From VRUE01 sp963737575 (lineage in GTDB: Bacteria > Actinomycetota > Thermoleophilia > Solirubrobacterales > 70-9): a stretch of DNA of 64,000 bases. The position numbers and the translations under genes are program-made. Where the stretch lies: positions 62,001-126,000 of the forward strand of contig CAVTTJ010000003.1 of assembly GCA_963737575.1 (NCBI GenBank), in the 5' to 3' direction. Position 1 is the stretch's first letter, and every line of letters starts with the position of its first letter. Below are positions 1-9,224 of the stretch, piece after piece. The notes under the pieces were generated by a model. The model searched no databases and was not told the DNA's origin. It was given only the letters and a program-made list of their open reading frames with translations.

Positions 1-589
1 GCTGCGTCGCGTAGACGACGGCGCCGATCGTGTACAGGAGCCCGCCGGCGGCGACCAGCAGCGTCCCGCCGACGCCGATCTCGTCCCAGAGCCCGGGGAA
101 GGCGACGACGGCGACCCAGCCGAGTGAAATGTAGACGAGCGCGGCGACCCATTTCGGGTGTTCGATCCAGACGGTCTCGACGATCGCGCCGATCACCGCG
201 CCGACCCAGACGACGACAAGGATCGCGTCGGCGAGGGCCCCTTCGAGGACCAGCAGGGCGAACGGCGTGTAGGTGCCGGCGATCAGGAAGAAGATCATCG
301 AGTGGTCGAGCCGGCGCATCCAGCGGCGGACCTGGGGCCGGCGCCAGTCGACGCGGTGGTAGAGGGCGCTGGTCCCGAGCAGAGCGGAGAGGCTGACCGC
401 GTAGATCGCGACCGCGAGGGTCGCCTTCGGGGTCTTGGCGGCGAGGATCAGCGCTGCGCCGAGGCCGAGCGAGATGAAGAACGCCCACTCGTGGGAGACG
501 CCGCGGAGCCTCGGCTTGACCGCGGCGATCGCGTCGCTTGCAACTTCCTTTGCAGTTTCGGCTTTCTCGGCTGCCCTCGCCCGCGCCAT
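1..589 (-). CDS. PAQR / hemolysin III family membrane protein (3' end cut by window edge)
   Basis: The first about 196 residues of a multi-pass membrane protein are visible; the stop lies beyond the left edge. After a short charged N-terminus rich in Ala, Glu and Lys comes RGVSHEWAFFISLGLGAAL, then SALYHRVDWRRPQVRRWMRRLDHS followed by MIFFLIAGTYTPFAL. The S-x3-H-x-D and D-H-S-M-I-F residues are the hallmark metal-binding positions of the PAQR/hemolysin III (YqfA-like) family. Family members are seven-helix membrane proteins with a buried metal site; their role in bacteria is not settled, and haemolytic activity should not be assumed. The start is the ATG read from 589, with a weak AAGG just upstream. 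It is divergent from nrdJ across about 130 bp. Confidence 0.85.
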   Translation of the reverse strand, partial: MARARAAEKAETAKEVASDAIAAVKPRLRGVSHEWAFFISLGLGAALILAAKTPKATLAVAIYAVSLSALLGTSALYHRVDWRRPQVRRWMRRLDHSMIFFLIAGTYTPFALLVLEGALADAILVVVWVGAVIGAIVETVWIEHPKWVAALVYISLGWVAVVAFPGLWDEIGVGGTLLVAAGGLLYTIGAVVYATQ

Positions 590-719
590 TGCCTTGTCAC
601 CATAGAGGGAGTTGGCTTCGATTTCCCGGCTTTTGCGGGGTTTGGGCCGACGGGTTCCGTCCGACTCGAAGACGATCCTCGTCAGCCCCCCGAAAGCCCG
701 CTGTGAGAGGAGCCAGTTG

Positions 720-3515
720 ATGTCCAGGACCGCTATGAGCACGAACCGAACTGACCTCCAGGGCCTCTCGATAGAGCGGCGCTTCTCGGCGCCGGGGACA
801 CACCCTTTCGATGAGATCGAGTGGGAGACCCGGGACGCCGTCATCGGCGATCCCGAGAGCCCCGCGTTCGCCCAGCACGATGTCGAGTTCCCGCAGAGCT
901 GGTCCCAGAACGCGACCAACATCGTCGCCCAGAAGTACTTCCGCGGGCAGCTCGGGAGCGAGAAGCGCGAGCGGTCGGTCAAACAGATGATCGGCCGGGT
1001 CGCGGGCACGATCTCCGAGTGGGGGCGGGACGGCGGCTACTTCGCGAGCGGCGAGGACGCCGATGCCTTCGAGGCCGAGCTGACCTCGATCCTGCTCAAC
1101 CAGAAGGCCGCCTTCAACTCGCCGGTCTGGTTCAACGTCGGGTTCGAGGAGCGTCCGCAGTGCTCGGCCTGCTTCATCCTCAGCGTCGACGACTCGATGG
1201 AGTCGATCCTCGACTGGAACACGAAAGAGGGAATGATCTTCCGCGGCGGCTCGGGCTCGGGGATCAACCTCTCCAATATCCGCGGCTCGGTCGAGCCGCT
1301 CTCGAAGGGCGGTCTCGCGTCCGGCCCGGTCAGCTTCATGCGCGGCGCCGACGCCTGGGCCGGGACGATCAAGTCCGGCGGCAAGACCCGGCGCGCGGCG
1401 AAGATGGTCGTCCTCGACGCCGACCACCCCGACATCGAGGACTTCATCTGGTGCAAGGCCAAGGAGGAGGAGAAGGCCGGGGCCCTGCGCGACGCCGGCT
1501 TCGACATGTCGATCGACGGCGACGGTTTCACCTCGATCCAGTACCAGAACGCGAACAACTCGGTGCGTGTCACCGACGAGTTCATGGAGGCGGTCGAGGC
1601 CGGCGAGGACTGGAGCCTGACCGCCCGGACGACCGGTGAGCCGACGAAGACGCTGCCGGCGCGCGACCTGATGAACCAGATCGCCGACGCCGCCTGGCGC
1701 TGCGCCGATCCCGGCGTCCAGTACGACTCGATCATCAACCGCTGGCACACCTGCCCGGAGTCGGGCCGGATCAACGCCTCGAACCCGTGCAGCGAGTACA
1801 TGCACGTCGACGACTCGGCCTGCAACCTGGCCTCGCTCAACCTGATGAAGTTCCGGCGCGAGGACGGGAGCTTCGACGTCGAGGACTTCGAACACGCGGT
1901 CGACATCGTCTTCCTCGCGCAGGAGATCGTCGTCGGCTACTCCAGCTACCCGACCGAGCAGATCGCCGACAACGCGAACGCCTTCCGCCAGCTCGGCCTC
2001 GGCTACGCCAACCTCGGCGCGCTGCTGATGTCCGACGGCCTCCCCTACGACTCCGACGAGGGCCGCAACGTCGCCGCCGCGATCACGGCGCTGATGACGG
2101 GGCGCGCCTATCGCCAGTCGGCGCTGATCGCCGCCGGCGCGACCGGGCCCTACGATGAGTACGAGCGCAACCGCGAGCCCCACAACGGGGTCATGCGGAT
2201 GCACCGTGACGCGTCCTACGACATCGACCCGTCCGGGATCAAGGGCGAGCTGCTCGCGGCCGCGCAGCGGTCCTGGGACGAGGCGGTCGAGCTCGGCGAG
2301 ATCCACGGCTACCGCAATGCCCAGGCGACGGTGCTGGCCCCGACCGGGACGATCAGCTTCCTGATGGATTGCGACACGACCGGGATCGAGCCCGACTTCT
2401 CGCTGGTCAAGTTCAAGGAGCTGGTCGGCGGCGGCCAGATGACGATCGTCAACCGCTCGGTGCCGCTGGCGCTGCGGACCCTCGGCTACGCCGAGCCCGA
2501 GGTCGAGCAGATCGACGCCCACATCACCGAGAAGAACACGATCGTCGGCGCGCCGGGGCTCAAGGACGAGCACCTGCCGGTCTTCGACGTGGCGGTCGGC
2601 GAGCGGGCGATCTCCCACACCGGCCACATCGACATGATGGCCGCGACCCAGCCGTTCATCTCCGGTGCGATCTCGAAGACCGTCAACCTGCCGCAGACGG
2701 CGACGATCGATGACATCGCCGATGCCTACACGCGCGGCTGGAAGGGCGGCCTCAAGGCGCTTGCGATCTACCGCGACGGCTCGAAGACGGCGCAGGCCCT
2801 GCGCACCGACGCCCAGGAGGAGAACGAGGCGGCGGAGGCGGCCGCGAGAGCGCCGGAACGGAAACGGATGCCGCGCGAGCGCGAGTCGATCACCCACAAG
2901 TTCTGGATCGCCGGCCACGAGGGGTACATCACCGCCGGCAAGTACGACGACGGCTCGGTCGGCGAGATCTTCCTCACCGACATCGGCAAGGAGGGCTCGA
3001 CGATGCGGGGGCTGCTCAACGCCTTCGCGACGGCGATCTCGATCGGCCTCCAGTACGGCGTCCCGCTCGACGTCTTCGTGCGCAAGTTCAGCTACATGCG
3101 CTTCGAGCCCGAGGGGATGACCCAGAACCCGGAGATCCCGTTCGCAAAATCGATGCCCGACTACATCATGCGTTGGCTCGCGAGCCGCTTCATCGACGAC
3201 GTCGACGAGCTCGAGGACCTCGGGATCCTGACGGAGGATGTCCGGGCAAAGCGTGACGCGGAGACGACCCAGCTCGCCCTCGGCGCCGAGGCCGGCGGCT
3301 CGTCCGGCCCGGCCAATGGTGGGAACGGCGGCAACGGCGGCCACTCGAAGCCGGTCGCGGCGGCGGAGGCGATGACCGAAACCCCGCCGGTGCGGCCCGC
3401 GAAGATGGTCGGCGGCGACCTCGGGCCGGCCTGCGACCAGTGCGGCGGGATGATGCAGCGCACGGGCTCCTGCTACACCTGCTCGAGCTGCGGCAACAAC
3501 ACCGGCTGCGGCTGA
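720..3515 (+). CDS. nrdJ: Adenosylcobalamin-dependent (class II) ribonucleoside-diphosphate reductase
   Basis: A 931-residue class II ribonucleotide reductase, making deoxynucleotides with a B12-derived thiyl radical in the cytoplasm. NPCSE (Cys about 357, the expected thiyl position) and DSACNL (Cys about 368) show the 11-residue spacing known for the catalytic and redox cysteines; another cysteine pair lies at about 148 and 151. APTGTISFLMDCDTTG is the nucleotide-binding region. The last 30 residues carry a CxxC-type tail (CDQCGG, CYTCSSCG) that would shuttle electrons from thioredoxin. I chose ATG 720 because GAGAGGAG lies just upstream and the reading frame before it lacks family similarity. 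A Gly/Asn linker precedes the tail. I see no B12 riboswitch or NrdR box in the 130 bp leader. Confidence 0.96.
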   Translation: MSRTAMSTNRTDLQGLSIERRFSAPGTHPFDEIEWETRDAVIGDPESPAFAQHDVEFPQSWSQNATNIVAQKYFRGQLGSEKRERSVKQMIGRVAGTISEWGRDGGYFASGEDADAFEAELTSILLNQKAAFNSPVWFNVGFEERPQCSACFILSVDDSMESILDWNTKEGMIFRGGSGSGINLSNIRGSVEPLSKGGLASGPVSFMRGADAWAGTIKSGGKTRRAAKMVVLDADHPDIEDFIWCKAKEEEKAGALRDAGFDMSIDGDGFTSIQYQNANNSVRVTDEFMEAVEAGEDWSLTARTTGEPTKTLPARDLMNQIADAAWRCADPGVQYDSIINRWHTCPESGRINASNPCSEYMHVDDSACNLASLNLMKFRREDGSFDVEDFEHAVDIVFLAQEIVVGYSSYPTEQIADNANAFRQLGLGYANLGALLMSDGLPYDSDEGRNVAAAITALMTGRAYRQSALIAAGATGPYDEYERNREPHNGVMRMHRDASYDIDPSGIKGELLAAAQRSWDEAVELGEIHGYRNAQATVLAPTGTISFLMDCDTTGIEPDFSLVKFKELVGGGQMTIVNRSVPLALRTLGYAEPEVEQIDAHITEKNTIVGAPGLKDEHLPVFDVAVGERAISHTGHIDMMAATQPFISGAISKTVNLPQTATIDDIADAYTRGWKGGLKALAIYRDGSKTAQALRTDAQEENEAAEAAARAPERKRMPRERESITHKFWIAGHEGYITAGKYDDGSVGEIFLTDIGKEGSTMRGLLNAFATAISIGLQYGVPLDVFVRKFSYMRFEPEGMTQNPEIPFAKSMPDYIMRWLASRFIDDVDELEDLGILTEDVRAKRDAETTQLALGAEAGGSSGPANGGNGGNGGHSKPVAAAEAMTETPPVRPAKMVGGDLGPACDQCGGMMQRTGSCYTCSSCGNNTGCG

Positions 3516-3553
3516 GGGGCCCACGGCGCTGCACAGGAGACCATGCGCGGCTG

Positions 3554-3608
3554 CCGGGGGTGGGTGCAGTTGACCACCCAGGTGGTGGCAAAGTGCAGGC
3601 ACCCCCGG
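3554..3608. repeat. Long imperfect hairpin downstream of nrdJ
   Basis: The outer arms CCGGGGGTG (3554-3562) and CACCCCCGG (3600-3608) are perfectly complementary. Inside them TGCA pairs with TGCA and TTG with CAA, and ACCACC faces GGTGGT at the tip. No T-run follows, so it is not a textbook intrinsic terminator. The inner part (TGCA-TT-ACCAC...GGCAAA-TGCA) resembles the hairpin inside nuoG at 24539-24583, aligning at roughly 20 of 28 positions. It lies 39 bp after the nrdJ stop, so it could be an mRNA 3'-end structure or a small dispersed element. Confidence 0.7.
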
Positions 3609-3686
3609 GCCCTTGGACCGACTCATCCGCGGCGCGCCTCAACATGACGGCCTACTGAGCCGGATCGACCGGCCTAGTCTTCACAC

Positions 3687-4214
3687 ATGGGAATCGCCAG
3701 AGGAGTGCCGCCTCTCGTCGTCATCGTCGGCCTGCTAGCCGTACCGCAGGCGCTCGCCGCCGGCACCCAGGAAGCGACCTGCGAGACGGGGCCGGTGATC
3801 GCCGGCAGCGGCAGCGCCGATTGGCGGCGCACGTCGCTCGACGCCGGGCCGCTCGGGGTGCTGGAACACCCGCTGAGCCATATGAGCCGGACCAGGAGCG
3901 GCCAGCTCGTGGCGAAGATGCCGGCGCTGGTCGAAGGCCACCTCCCGGTGACGCTGAGCGTGCCGCAGCGCCTCCGCCATCGCGTCTCCATCTACTACGG
4001 GTTCCACGAAGGCCCGGATGGCGGCCGCTCGACCGCGATCGACGGGCCCGGCTTCAGCGAGGTCGTGTTCCACCCCTGTGCCGACAGACCGCGCACGATC
4101 TGGCCTGGAGGTATCAGGCTGACTGGGACGAGGCCGGTGCGGCTGTTGGTCGAGGCCGATGGAGCTCCGAAGCCGCTGCCGCTGGTGCTTGGCAAGCCGA
4201 GGGTGGTGCCCTAG
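3687..4214 (+). CDS. Secreted protein of unknown function
   Basis: A 175-residue protein that I do not recognise. Residues 1-25 form a clear Sec signal peptide: a short basic start, a hydrophobic core (VVIVGLLAVPQALA) and likely cleavage after ALA-A. Two cysteines (in ATCETG and HPCADR) could form a disulfide outside the membrane. The mature part has no transmembrane helix and no known catalytic motif; it is rich in Pro, Gly and Arg. There is no strong ribosome binding site. The gene ends tail to tail with the P450 gene with a 4 bp overlap. It stands alone as a monocistronic unit after nrdJ and its hairpin. Confidence 0.6.
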   Translation: MGIARGVPPLVVIVGLLAVPQALAAGTQEATCETGPVIAGSGSADWRRTSLDAGPLGVLEHPLSHMSRTRSGQLVAKMPALVEGHLPVTLSVPQRLRHRVSIYYGFHEGPDGGRSTAIDGPGFSEVVFHPCADRPRTIWPGGIRLTGTRPVRLLVEADGAPKPLPLVLGKPRVVP

Positions 4215-5551
4215 CTGAGGATGACCTCGGCGTCGCGGCGCGGGGTCTCGGTGATCGCGCGGCGGAAGACGCGCTCGGGCCTGTCCCGCGCCGGCCGGAT
4301 CCGGTGGCGCTTGACCAGCTCCTCGAGGACGACGGCCATCTCGAACTGAGCGAAGGAGGCGCCGAGGCAGCGGCGGACACCGCCGCCGAATGGAATCCAG
4401 GTGTAGGTGCCGGGAGGGTTGTCGAGGAAGCGCTCGGGCAGGAATCGCCCCGGGTCGGGATAGACATCGGGATTGGCATGGACCAGGTAGACGCAGGGAG
4501 CGACCGATGTGCCCGCCGGGACCTCGTAGCCGCCGATCTCGACCGGCTCGGTCAGGTGGCGCAGGACGATCGAGATCACCGGCCGCAGCCGCAGCGTCTC
4601 CTGGATCGTCGCGGTCCGGTAGGCGTCCCCGCCGGCCTCGGCCTCCTCGCGGAGGCGATCGAGCTTGTCGGGGTGGCGGGAGAGACGCTCGACCGCCCAG
4701 GAGAGCGCGGTCGCGGTCGTCTCGTGGCCGGCGACGAGCAGGGTCAGGAGCTCGTCCCGCATCTCCTGGTCGCTCATCGGGCTGCCGTCCTCGTGGCGGG
4801 CGGCGACCAGCAGCGAGAGGATGTCGTCCCGCTCCGCCAGGTCCTCGCTGCGGCGGCGCTCGGCGATCTCGCGGTAGATCAGCCTGTCGACCGCCTCGAT
4901 CCGGCGCCGGAACCAGCCCATTCGCGTCGCCCGGTGGGGCCCGAGCAGGAGGACCGGCATCAGGATGCGGGGATTGGTCGTCAGGTCGAGGAAGCGGCGC
5001 AAGGCGTCCCGCAGCTCGGCCGTCCTCTCCCCCTCGCCGACGCCGAAGACCGTGCTCAGGATGATGTCGAGGGTGATCGCCTGCATCCGTGGCCGCAGGC
5101 CGTAGGGAACCCCGGTCGGCCAGCTCTCGATCTCGCGCGCAGCGATCGCGGCCATCGTCTCGCGGTATCCCTGCATCCGCTCGCCGTGGAAGGGCGGCAG
5201 CAGAAGCCGGCGCTGGCTGATGTGGGCCTTCTCGTCGAGGACCAGGACCGAGTTCGGCCCGAGGACGGGCTCGAGGATCCGGTTCCCCTCGCCGGCGTGG
5301 AAGACGCGGGGGTCGCCGGTGAAGACCTGCTTCACGGACTCCGGGTCGGAGAGCATCACCCAGGTGCCTTCGTGGACGATCCTGATCGTGAAGGTGCTGC
5401 CGTAGCGCCCGCGGCAGGCGAACAGCATTCGGCGGGCCTGGCGCGACCAGATCGCGGTCTGAAGCTGGGCCGGGAGCGGCGGCCCCGGCGGAAGCCCGCG
5501 GGCGGCGGAGCGGGCCGCCGCGGGTGGAGCAGTTGTCGCCGTTGCCTCCAT
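4211..5551 (-). CDS. Cytochrome P450
   Basis: A 446-residue cytosolic P450 monooxygenase of usual bacterial length. The I-helix oxygen-activation motif AGHETTATA is at about 274-282, the K-helix ExxR (ETLR) at about 318-321, and the haem-thiolate loop FGGGVRRCLG places the axial Cys at about 395. The proline-rich segment near the N-terminus (LPPGPPLPAQLQ) is typical of the class. Substrate cannot be told from sequence; no ferredoxin or ferredoxin reductase gene is adjacent, so the redox partner is elsewhere. It is divergently transcribed from a lipase-like hydrolase with only 32 bp between, which may share a control region containing a small GGAGG-ATAG-CCTCC inverted repeat. Confidence 0.95.
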   Translation of the reverse strand: MEATATTAPPAAARSAARGLPPGPPLPAQLQTAIWSRQARRMLFACRGRYGSTFTIRIVHEGTWVMLSDPESVKQVFTGDPRVFHAGEGNRILEPVLGPNSVLVLDEKAHISQRRLLLPPFHGERMQGYRETMAAIAAREIESWPTGVPYGLRPRMQAITLDIILSTVFGVGEGERTAELRDALRRFLDLTTNPRILMPVLLLGPHRATRMGWFRRRIEAVDRLIYREIAERRRSEDLAERDDILSLLVAARHEDGSPMSDQEMRDELLTLLVAGHETTATALSWAVERLSRHPDKLDRLREEAEAGGDAYRTATIQETLRLRPVISIVLRHLTEPVEIGGYEVPAGTSVAPCVYLVHANPDVYPDPGRFLPERFLDNPPGTYTWIPFGGGVRRCLGASFAQFEMAVVLEELVKRHRIRPARDRPERVFRRAITETPRRDAEVILS

Positions 5552-5583
5552 CGCGCCTTCGCGGAGGATAGCCTCCCCCTCCC

Positions 5584-6702
5584 GTGGAGCTGCCCCGCCT
5601 TCCGCCCCGCGTCGAGCACCCGTTCGTTCGGCTCATCTGCGGCCTGCCGCCGAAACTGCAACGACGGCTGTTCAGGCCGCCGATCAGGGTCGGCGGGCTC
5701 GAACCGGCGCCCGACATCCAGGTCCTGCTCTGGCTCGCCCGCCTCGTCGGCGAGGACTCCGCCTCAGGGGGAGGGACTCTGTCGCCAGAAGCGGCCCGCG
5801 CAAGGGCGCGGGCGGAGTCGGTGATCGTCGGCGGGCCGCAATCGCCGCTGCCGCGGCTCGAAGACATCGCGATCCCCGGAACCGGCGGGCCGATCGGGGC
5901 CCGCGTCTACTCGGCGGTCCCCACCGATGCGGGCCCGCCGCCGCTGATCGTCTTCTACCACGGCGGCGGCTGGGTGATCGGCGACCTCGAGACGCACGAC
6001 TCGATCTGCCGCTTCATCACCCGCTATGCCGGATGCATGGTCGTCTCGGTCGATTACCGCCTCGCCCCGGAGCACCCGTTCCCGGCCGCGGTCGAAGACG
6101 CCGTCGACGCCTTTCGTTGGGCCAGCGAGGAGGCCGAGGCGCTCGGCGCCGACCCGCGCCGGGTCGCGGTCAGCGGCGACAGCGCCGGCGGCGACCTGGC
6201 GGCCGTCGTCAGCCTGCTGACCCGCGACGACGACGGGCCGATGCCGGCGATGCAGGCGCTGCTCTACCCGGTGACCGACGCGATCGGCGGTCAGGAGTCC
6301 CGCCGCGTCTTCGCCGACGGCTTCCTGCTGACCGCGGCGGACATGGGCTGGTACGAGGGGCACTACCTGCAGGGAGCCAACGCCGACACCGACCCGCGCG
6401 CCTCGGTGCTCCGGGCCGACGACCTCTCCGGCCTGCCGCCCGCCTACGTCTGCACCGCCGGGATGGACCCGCTGCGCGACGAGGGCGAGGCCTACGCCGA
6501 GCGCCTGCGGGACGCGGGCAACCGCGTTGCGCACCGCCGCCACCCCGGCCTCGTCCACACCTTCGCCAACATGACCGGGATCAGCCGCACCGCGCGCGGC
6601 GCGATGCACGAGCTCGCCGGGGCGCTGCGGATGGGCCTCAGCGCGTACCCCGAGATGGCGTCCCCCCCGGCTACTCGTACTGCAGCGACTCGAGGACGTT
6701 GA
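5584..6702 (+). CDS. Alpha/beta hydrolase, hormone-sensitive-lipase-like esterase
   Basis: A 372-residue esterase/lipase of the HSL group. HGGGW (about 126-130) is the oxyanion-hole motif of this family, and GDSAGG places the nucleophile Ser at about 200. The conserved YRLAPEHPFPAAVED segment follows the oxyanion motif, and the DPLRDEGEAYAERL and HPGLVHTF regions supply the expected Asp and His of the triad. These enzymes hydrolyse short acyl esters in the cytoplasm. The start is a GTG; the first 100 residues are an alpha-helical cap. The last 11 codons overlap the convergent ABC permease gene by 32 bp. Divergence from the P450 suggests shared regulation, but the substrate is unknown. Confidence 0.92.
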   Translation: MELPRLPPRVEHPFVRLICGLPPKLQRRLFRPPIRVGGLEPAPDIQVLLWLARLVGEDSASGGGTLSPEAARARARAESVIVGGPQSPLPRLEDIAIPGTGGPIGARVYSAVPTDAGPPPLIVFYHGGGWVIGDLETHDSICRFITRYAGCMVVSVDYRLAPEHPFPAAVEDAVDAFRWASEEAEALGADPRRVAVSGDSAGGDLAAVVSLLTRDDDGPMPAMQALLYPVTDAIGGQESRRVFADGFLLTAADMGWYEGHYLQGANADTDPRASVLRADDLSGLPPAYVCTAGMDPLRDEGEAYAERLRDAGNRVAHRRHPGLVHTFANMTGISRTARGAMHELAGALRMGLSAYPEMASPPATRTAATRGR

Positions 6703-9220
6703 GGCGCGAGGCGCGGAAGGCGGGCGGGATCGCCGCGAGGACGCCGGCCAGGGCGGCGAGGAACAGCAGGGCGATCAGCGACCCGATCGGGTAGGAGAGG
6801 ACGAAGCCTTCGTCCTTCAGCGGCTGCGCCAGCAGCGCGGCGAAGATCACGCCGAGGACGATCCCGAGGATGGCGCCGATCAGTGCCGTGATCACGGCCT
6901 CGTAGCGGACCATCGTCCGCACCTGGCGCCGCGACATCCCGATTGCCCGCAGCATCCCGAGCTCGCGGGTGCGTTCGTGGATCGAGAGGGCGAGGGTGTT
7001 GGCGATCCCGAAGAGAGAGATCACGATCGCCAGGATCAGCAGCGCGTTGAAGAGGTTCACCAATTGGTTGACCTGTTCTTCGCGGCTTTCCTTCAGTTCC
7101 TGCTGGTTCAGGACTTCGGCGGTCGGGAACGAGGTTTCGACCAGTTTCGTCAGCTCGGCCTGGACCTTTTCCTGGCTCGCGCCGTGGGCTGTCTGGATGA
7201 AATCGATCGTGTCCTGGGTCTGGGCGAAGTCCCTCGCCAGGACCGGCTGGGTGATGAGCACACTGCCGAAGAGGTCGAGCTTGGAGTCGAACTCGCCCAC
7301 CACCCGGAACGAGGGCCTCACGCCGGTCTGGCTGAGGAGCCGGAACCGGTCCCCCATTTCGAGGCCGTGGTCGGAGGCAAAGGAGTTCGAGAGGACAGCC
7401 TCCGAATCGCTCAGGTTGCGCAGGGCTGATGGGCCTCCCTTCTTCCATTCGACCTTGAGGGCGTTGCCGATGTCGTGGGTCGGCGCGGTGATCTGCGTCG
7501 TGCCGCCCCCGCGGACGAGCTTGGCCTGGACCGAGCGGATCGTCGCCACCGATTCGACCCCCGGCACCTTCGCCGCTGTGGCGGCGGCCGCGTTCGGGAT
7601 CGGCGAGAAGCCGTCCGTGTTCTGGATCAGGAGGCCGCCGGCGAAGTTTTCGTCGATCACCGAGGCCACCGAGCTCTTCAGCCCGGCGGCGAAGACGGTC
7701 ACGAAGGTGACGAGGGCGAGGCCGATCATCAGCGCCGCCGCCGTCACCGCGGTGCGGCTCGGGTTGCGCTGCGAGTTCTCGCGCGCCAGCCGGCCGGTGA
7801 GGCGGCGCACCCGCTCCATCGGCCAGCCGGCGACCGCCGCCAGCGGCGGAACCAGCCGCGGGCTGAAGAGCGAGACGCCGAGGACGATCGCGACGGCGCC
7901 CCCTCCGAGTAGCAGCGCCGACGTCCCACCGCCCGCGTTGCCGAAGAGGCCGATCAACAGGACTCCGAGGCCCCCGAGCCCGAGCAGGATCGAGATCGCG
8001 AGGAAGACCAGGCCCCGACGGCTGCTCGGCGCCTGCTCGAAGGCGTGCAGCGCCGCGATCGGCGGGACCCGGGTCGAGCGCAGTGCCGGGATCATCGAGG
8101 ACACCGCGGTGACGACGATCCCGACCAGGAGCGCGACCATCACGGTGCGCGACTCGAGCACGAGACCGGTCGTCGGCAGGTCGACGCCGAAGGCTTCGAG
8201 CAGGGCGTTGAGGAGCTCGGCCATCACGTAGCCGCCGGCGATTCCGATCAGCGCGCCGAGCAGGCCGATCGCGACCGCTTCGAACAGCACCGAGAGCAGG
8301 ATCTGCCGCCTCGAGGCCCCGAGCGTCCGCAGAAGCCCGAACTCGGTTACCCGCTGGGCGACGGTGATCGAGAAGGTGTTGAAGATCAGGAAGGCGCCGA
8401 CGAAGACGGCGATGAATCCGAACACGAGCAGCACCGTCTGCAGGAAACCGAGATTTTCGCGGATTTCTTCGGAGCCCCGGTCGGCGTTTTCCTTCGCGGT
8501 CTCGACCCGGACGTTCGGCGGGACAACTCCTTCGACCCGGCGTTTCAGGGTCTCCGGGGAGACGCCGTGGTCAGCCGCGACAGAGATCTGGTCGAAACGG
8601 CCCTCCTTGTGGGTGATCTGCTGGGCAACCGGCAGAGTCACCTGGGCGATGCTGGCGCCGCCGAAGGAAGCGCTCCCGAGCTGGGTGAAGCCGACGAGCC
8701 GGTAGGCCTTGGCGCTGCCCTGGCCGACGATCGTCAGCTTTTCGCCCATCTTCAGGCCGGCGTCTTCGGCCGCCGCCTTGTCGAGCGATGTTTCCGTCGG
8801 GCCGCGCGGCCGGTGGCCTTCGACGTAGTTCAGCGACTCGAGCCCGTCGGGCAGGGTCGAGGAGATGAACTTCGGCGCGAACTTGGCGCCGACCGCGTGG
8901 CCTTCGGGGTCGAAGAACCCACCGGGGGTGAAGATCGCCCCCGACGCGATGCGGACCCCCTTGGTCCGTTTCACCTTCGGCAGGACCGAGGAGCTGAAGG
9001 TCGGCGTTTCCCCGCTTTCCTGCTTGACCGGGTTCTTCGCCGTGACCACGACGCTCGTCCCCTTCAGCGACTCGTTGAAGATTTCGTCGAAGGCGGCGAA
9101 GATCGTGTCGGTGAGGACGTAGGAGCCGGCGACGAAGGCGATGCCGATGACGACGGCGAAGGTCGTCCCGAGCGCGCGGACCCTGCGCCCCCAGAGGCTC
9201 TTGAGCGCGAGCCGCGTCAT
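6671..9220 (-). CDS. ABC transporter permease, FtsX/MacB type
   Basis: An 849-residue membrane protein with the double FtsX architecture. An N-terminal helix (about 17-38) is followed by a large extracytoplasmic MacB-like domain, a first FtsX core of helices (about 265-400) with the QRVTEFGLLRTLGASRRQI signature, a central pair of helices, a second extracytoplasmic domain, and a second FtsX core with TRELGMLRAIGMSRRQVR. Such permeases do not form a classic import channel; they work as mechanotransmission or export machines in cell-envelope lipid, peptide or lipoprotein traffic. It lies 4 bp after its ATPase gene, so the two form one operon. The substrate is not evident. Confidence 0.93.
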   Translation of the reverse strand: MTRLALKSLWGRRVRALGTTFAVVIGIAFVAGSYVLTDTIFAAFDEIFNESLKGTSVVVTAKNPVKQESGETPTFSSSVLPKVKRTKGVRIASGAIFTPGGFFDPEGHAVGAKFAPKFISSTLPDGLESLNYVEGHRPRGPTETSLDKAAAEDAGLKMGEKLTIVGQGSAKAYRLVGFTQLGSASFGGASIAQVTLPVAQQITHKEGRFDQISVAADHGVSPETLKRRVEGVVPPNVRVETAKENADRGSEEIRENLGFLQTVLLVFGFIAVFVGAFLIFNTFSITVAQRVTEFGLLRTLGASRRQILLSVLFEAVAIGLLGALIGIAGGYVMAELLNALLEAFGVDLPTTGLVLESRTVMVALLVGIVVTAVSSMIPALRSTRVPPIAALHAFEQAPSSRRGLVFLAISILLGLGGLGVLLIGLFGNAGGGTSALLLGGGAVAIVLGVSLFSPRLVPPLAAVAGWPMERVRRLTGRLARENSQRNPSRTAVTAAALMIGLALVTFVTVFAAGLKSSVASVIDENFAGGLLIQNTDGFSPIPNAAAATAAKVPGVESVATIRSVQAKLVRGGGTTQITAPTHDIGNALKVEWKKGGPSALRNLSDSEAVLSNSFASDHGLEMGDRFRLLSQTGVRPSFRVVGEFDSKLDLFGSVLITQPVLARDFAQTQDTIDFIQTAHGASQEKVQAELTKLVETSFPTAEVLNQQELKESREEQVNQLVNLFNALLILAIVISLFGIANTLALSIHERTRELGMLRAIGMSRRQVRTMVRYEAVITALIGAILGIVLGVIFAALLAQPLKDEGFVLSYPIGSLIALLFLAALAGVLAAIPPAFRASRLNVLESLQYE

Positions 9221-9224
9221 CCCG

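Noticed and set aside
590..719. B12 riboswitch or NrdR box before nrdJ
   Set aside because: I looked for a B12-box-like sequence and for paired NrdR boxes and found neither in the 130 bp leader, only a small GACGG-GTT-CCGTC hairpin.
597..3626. A 1009-codon open frame on the minus strand opposite nrdJ
   Set aside because: It is an Arg/Asp/Val/Leu-rich shadow produced by GC-rich third positions of nrdJ; it has no domain, and nrdJ on the plus strand has complete catalytic motifs.
3735..5867. Long open frames on both strands over the P450 gene (minus 3735-5867, plus 3821-5824)
   Set aside because: Both are low-complexity Arg/Pro/Asp-rich shadows. The P450 frame 4211-5551 has I-helix, ExxR and haem Cys motifs.
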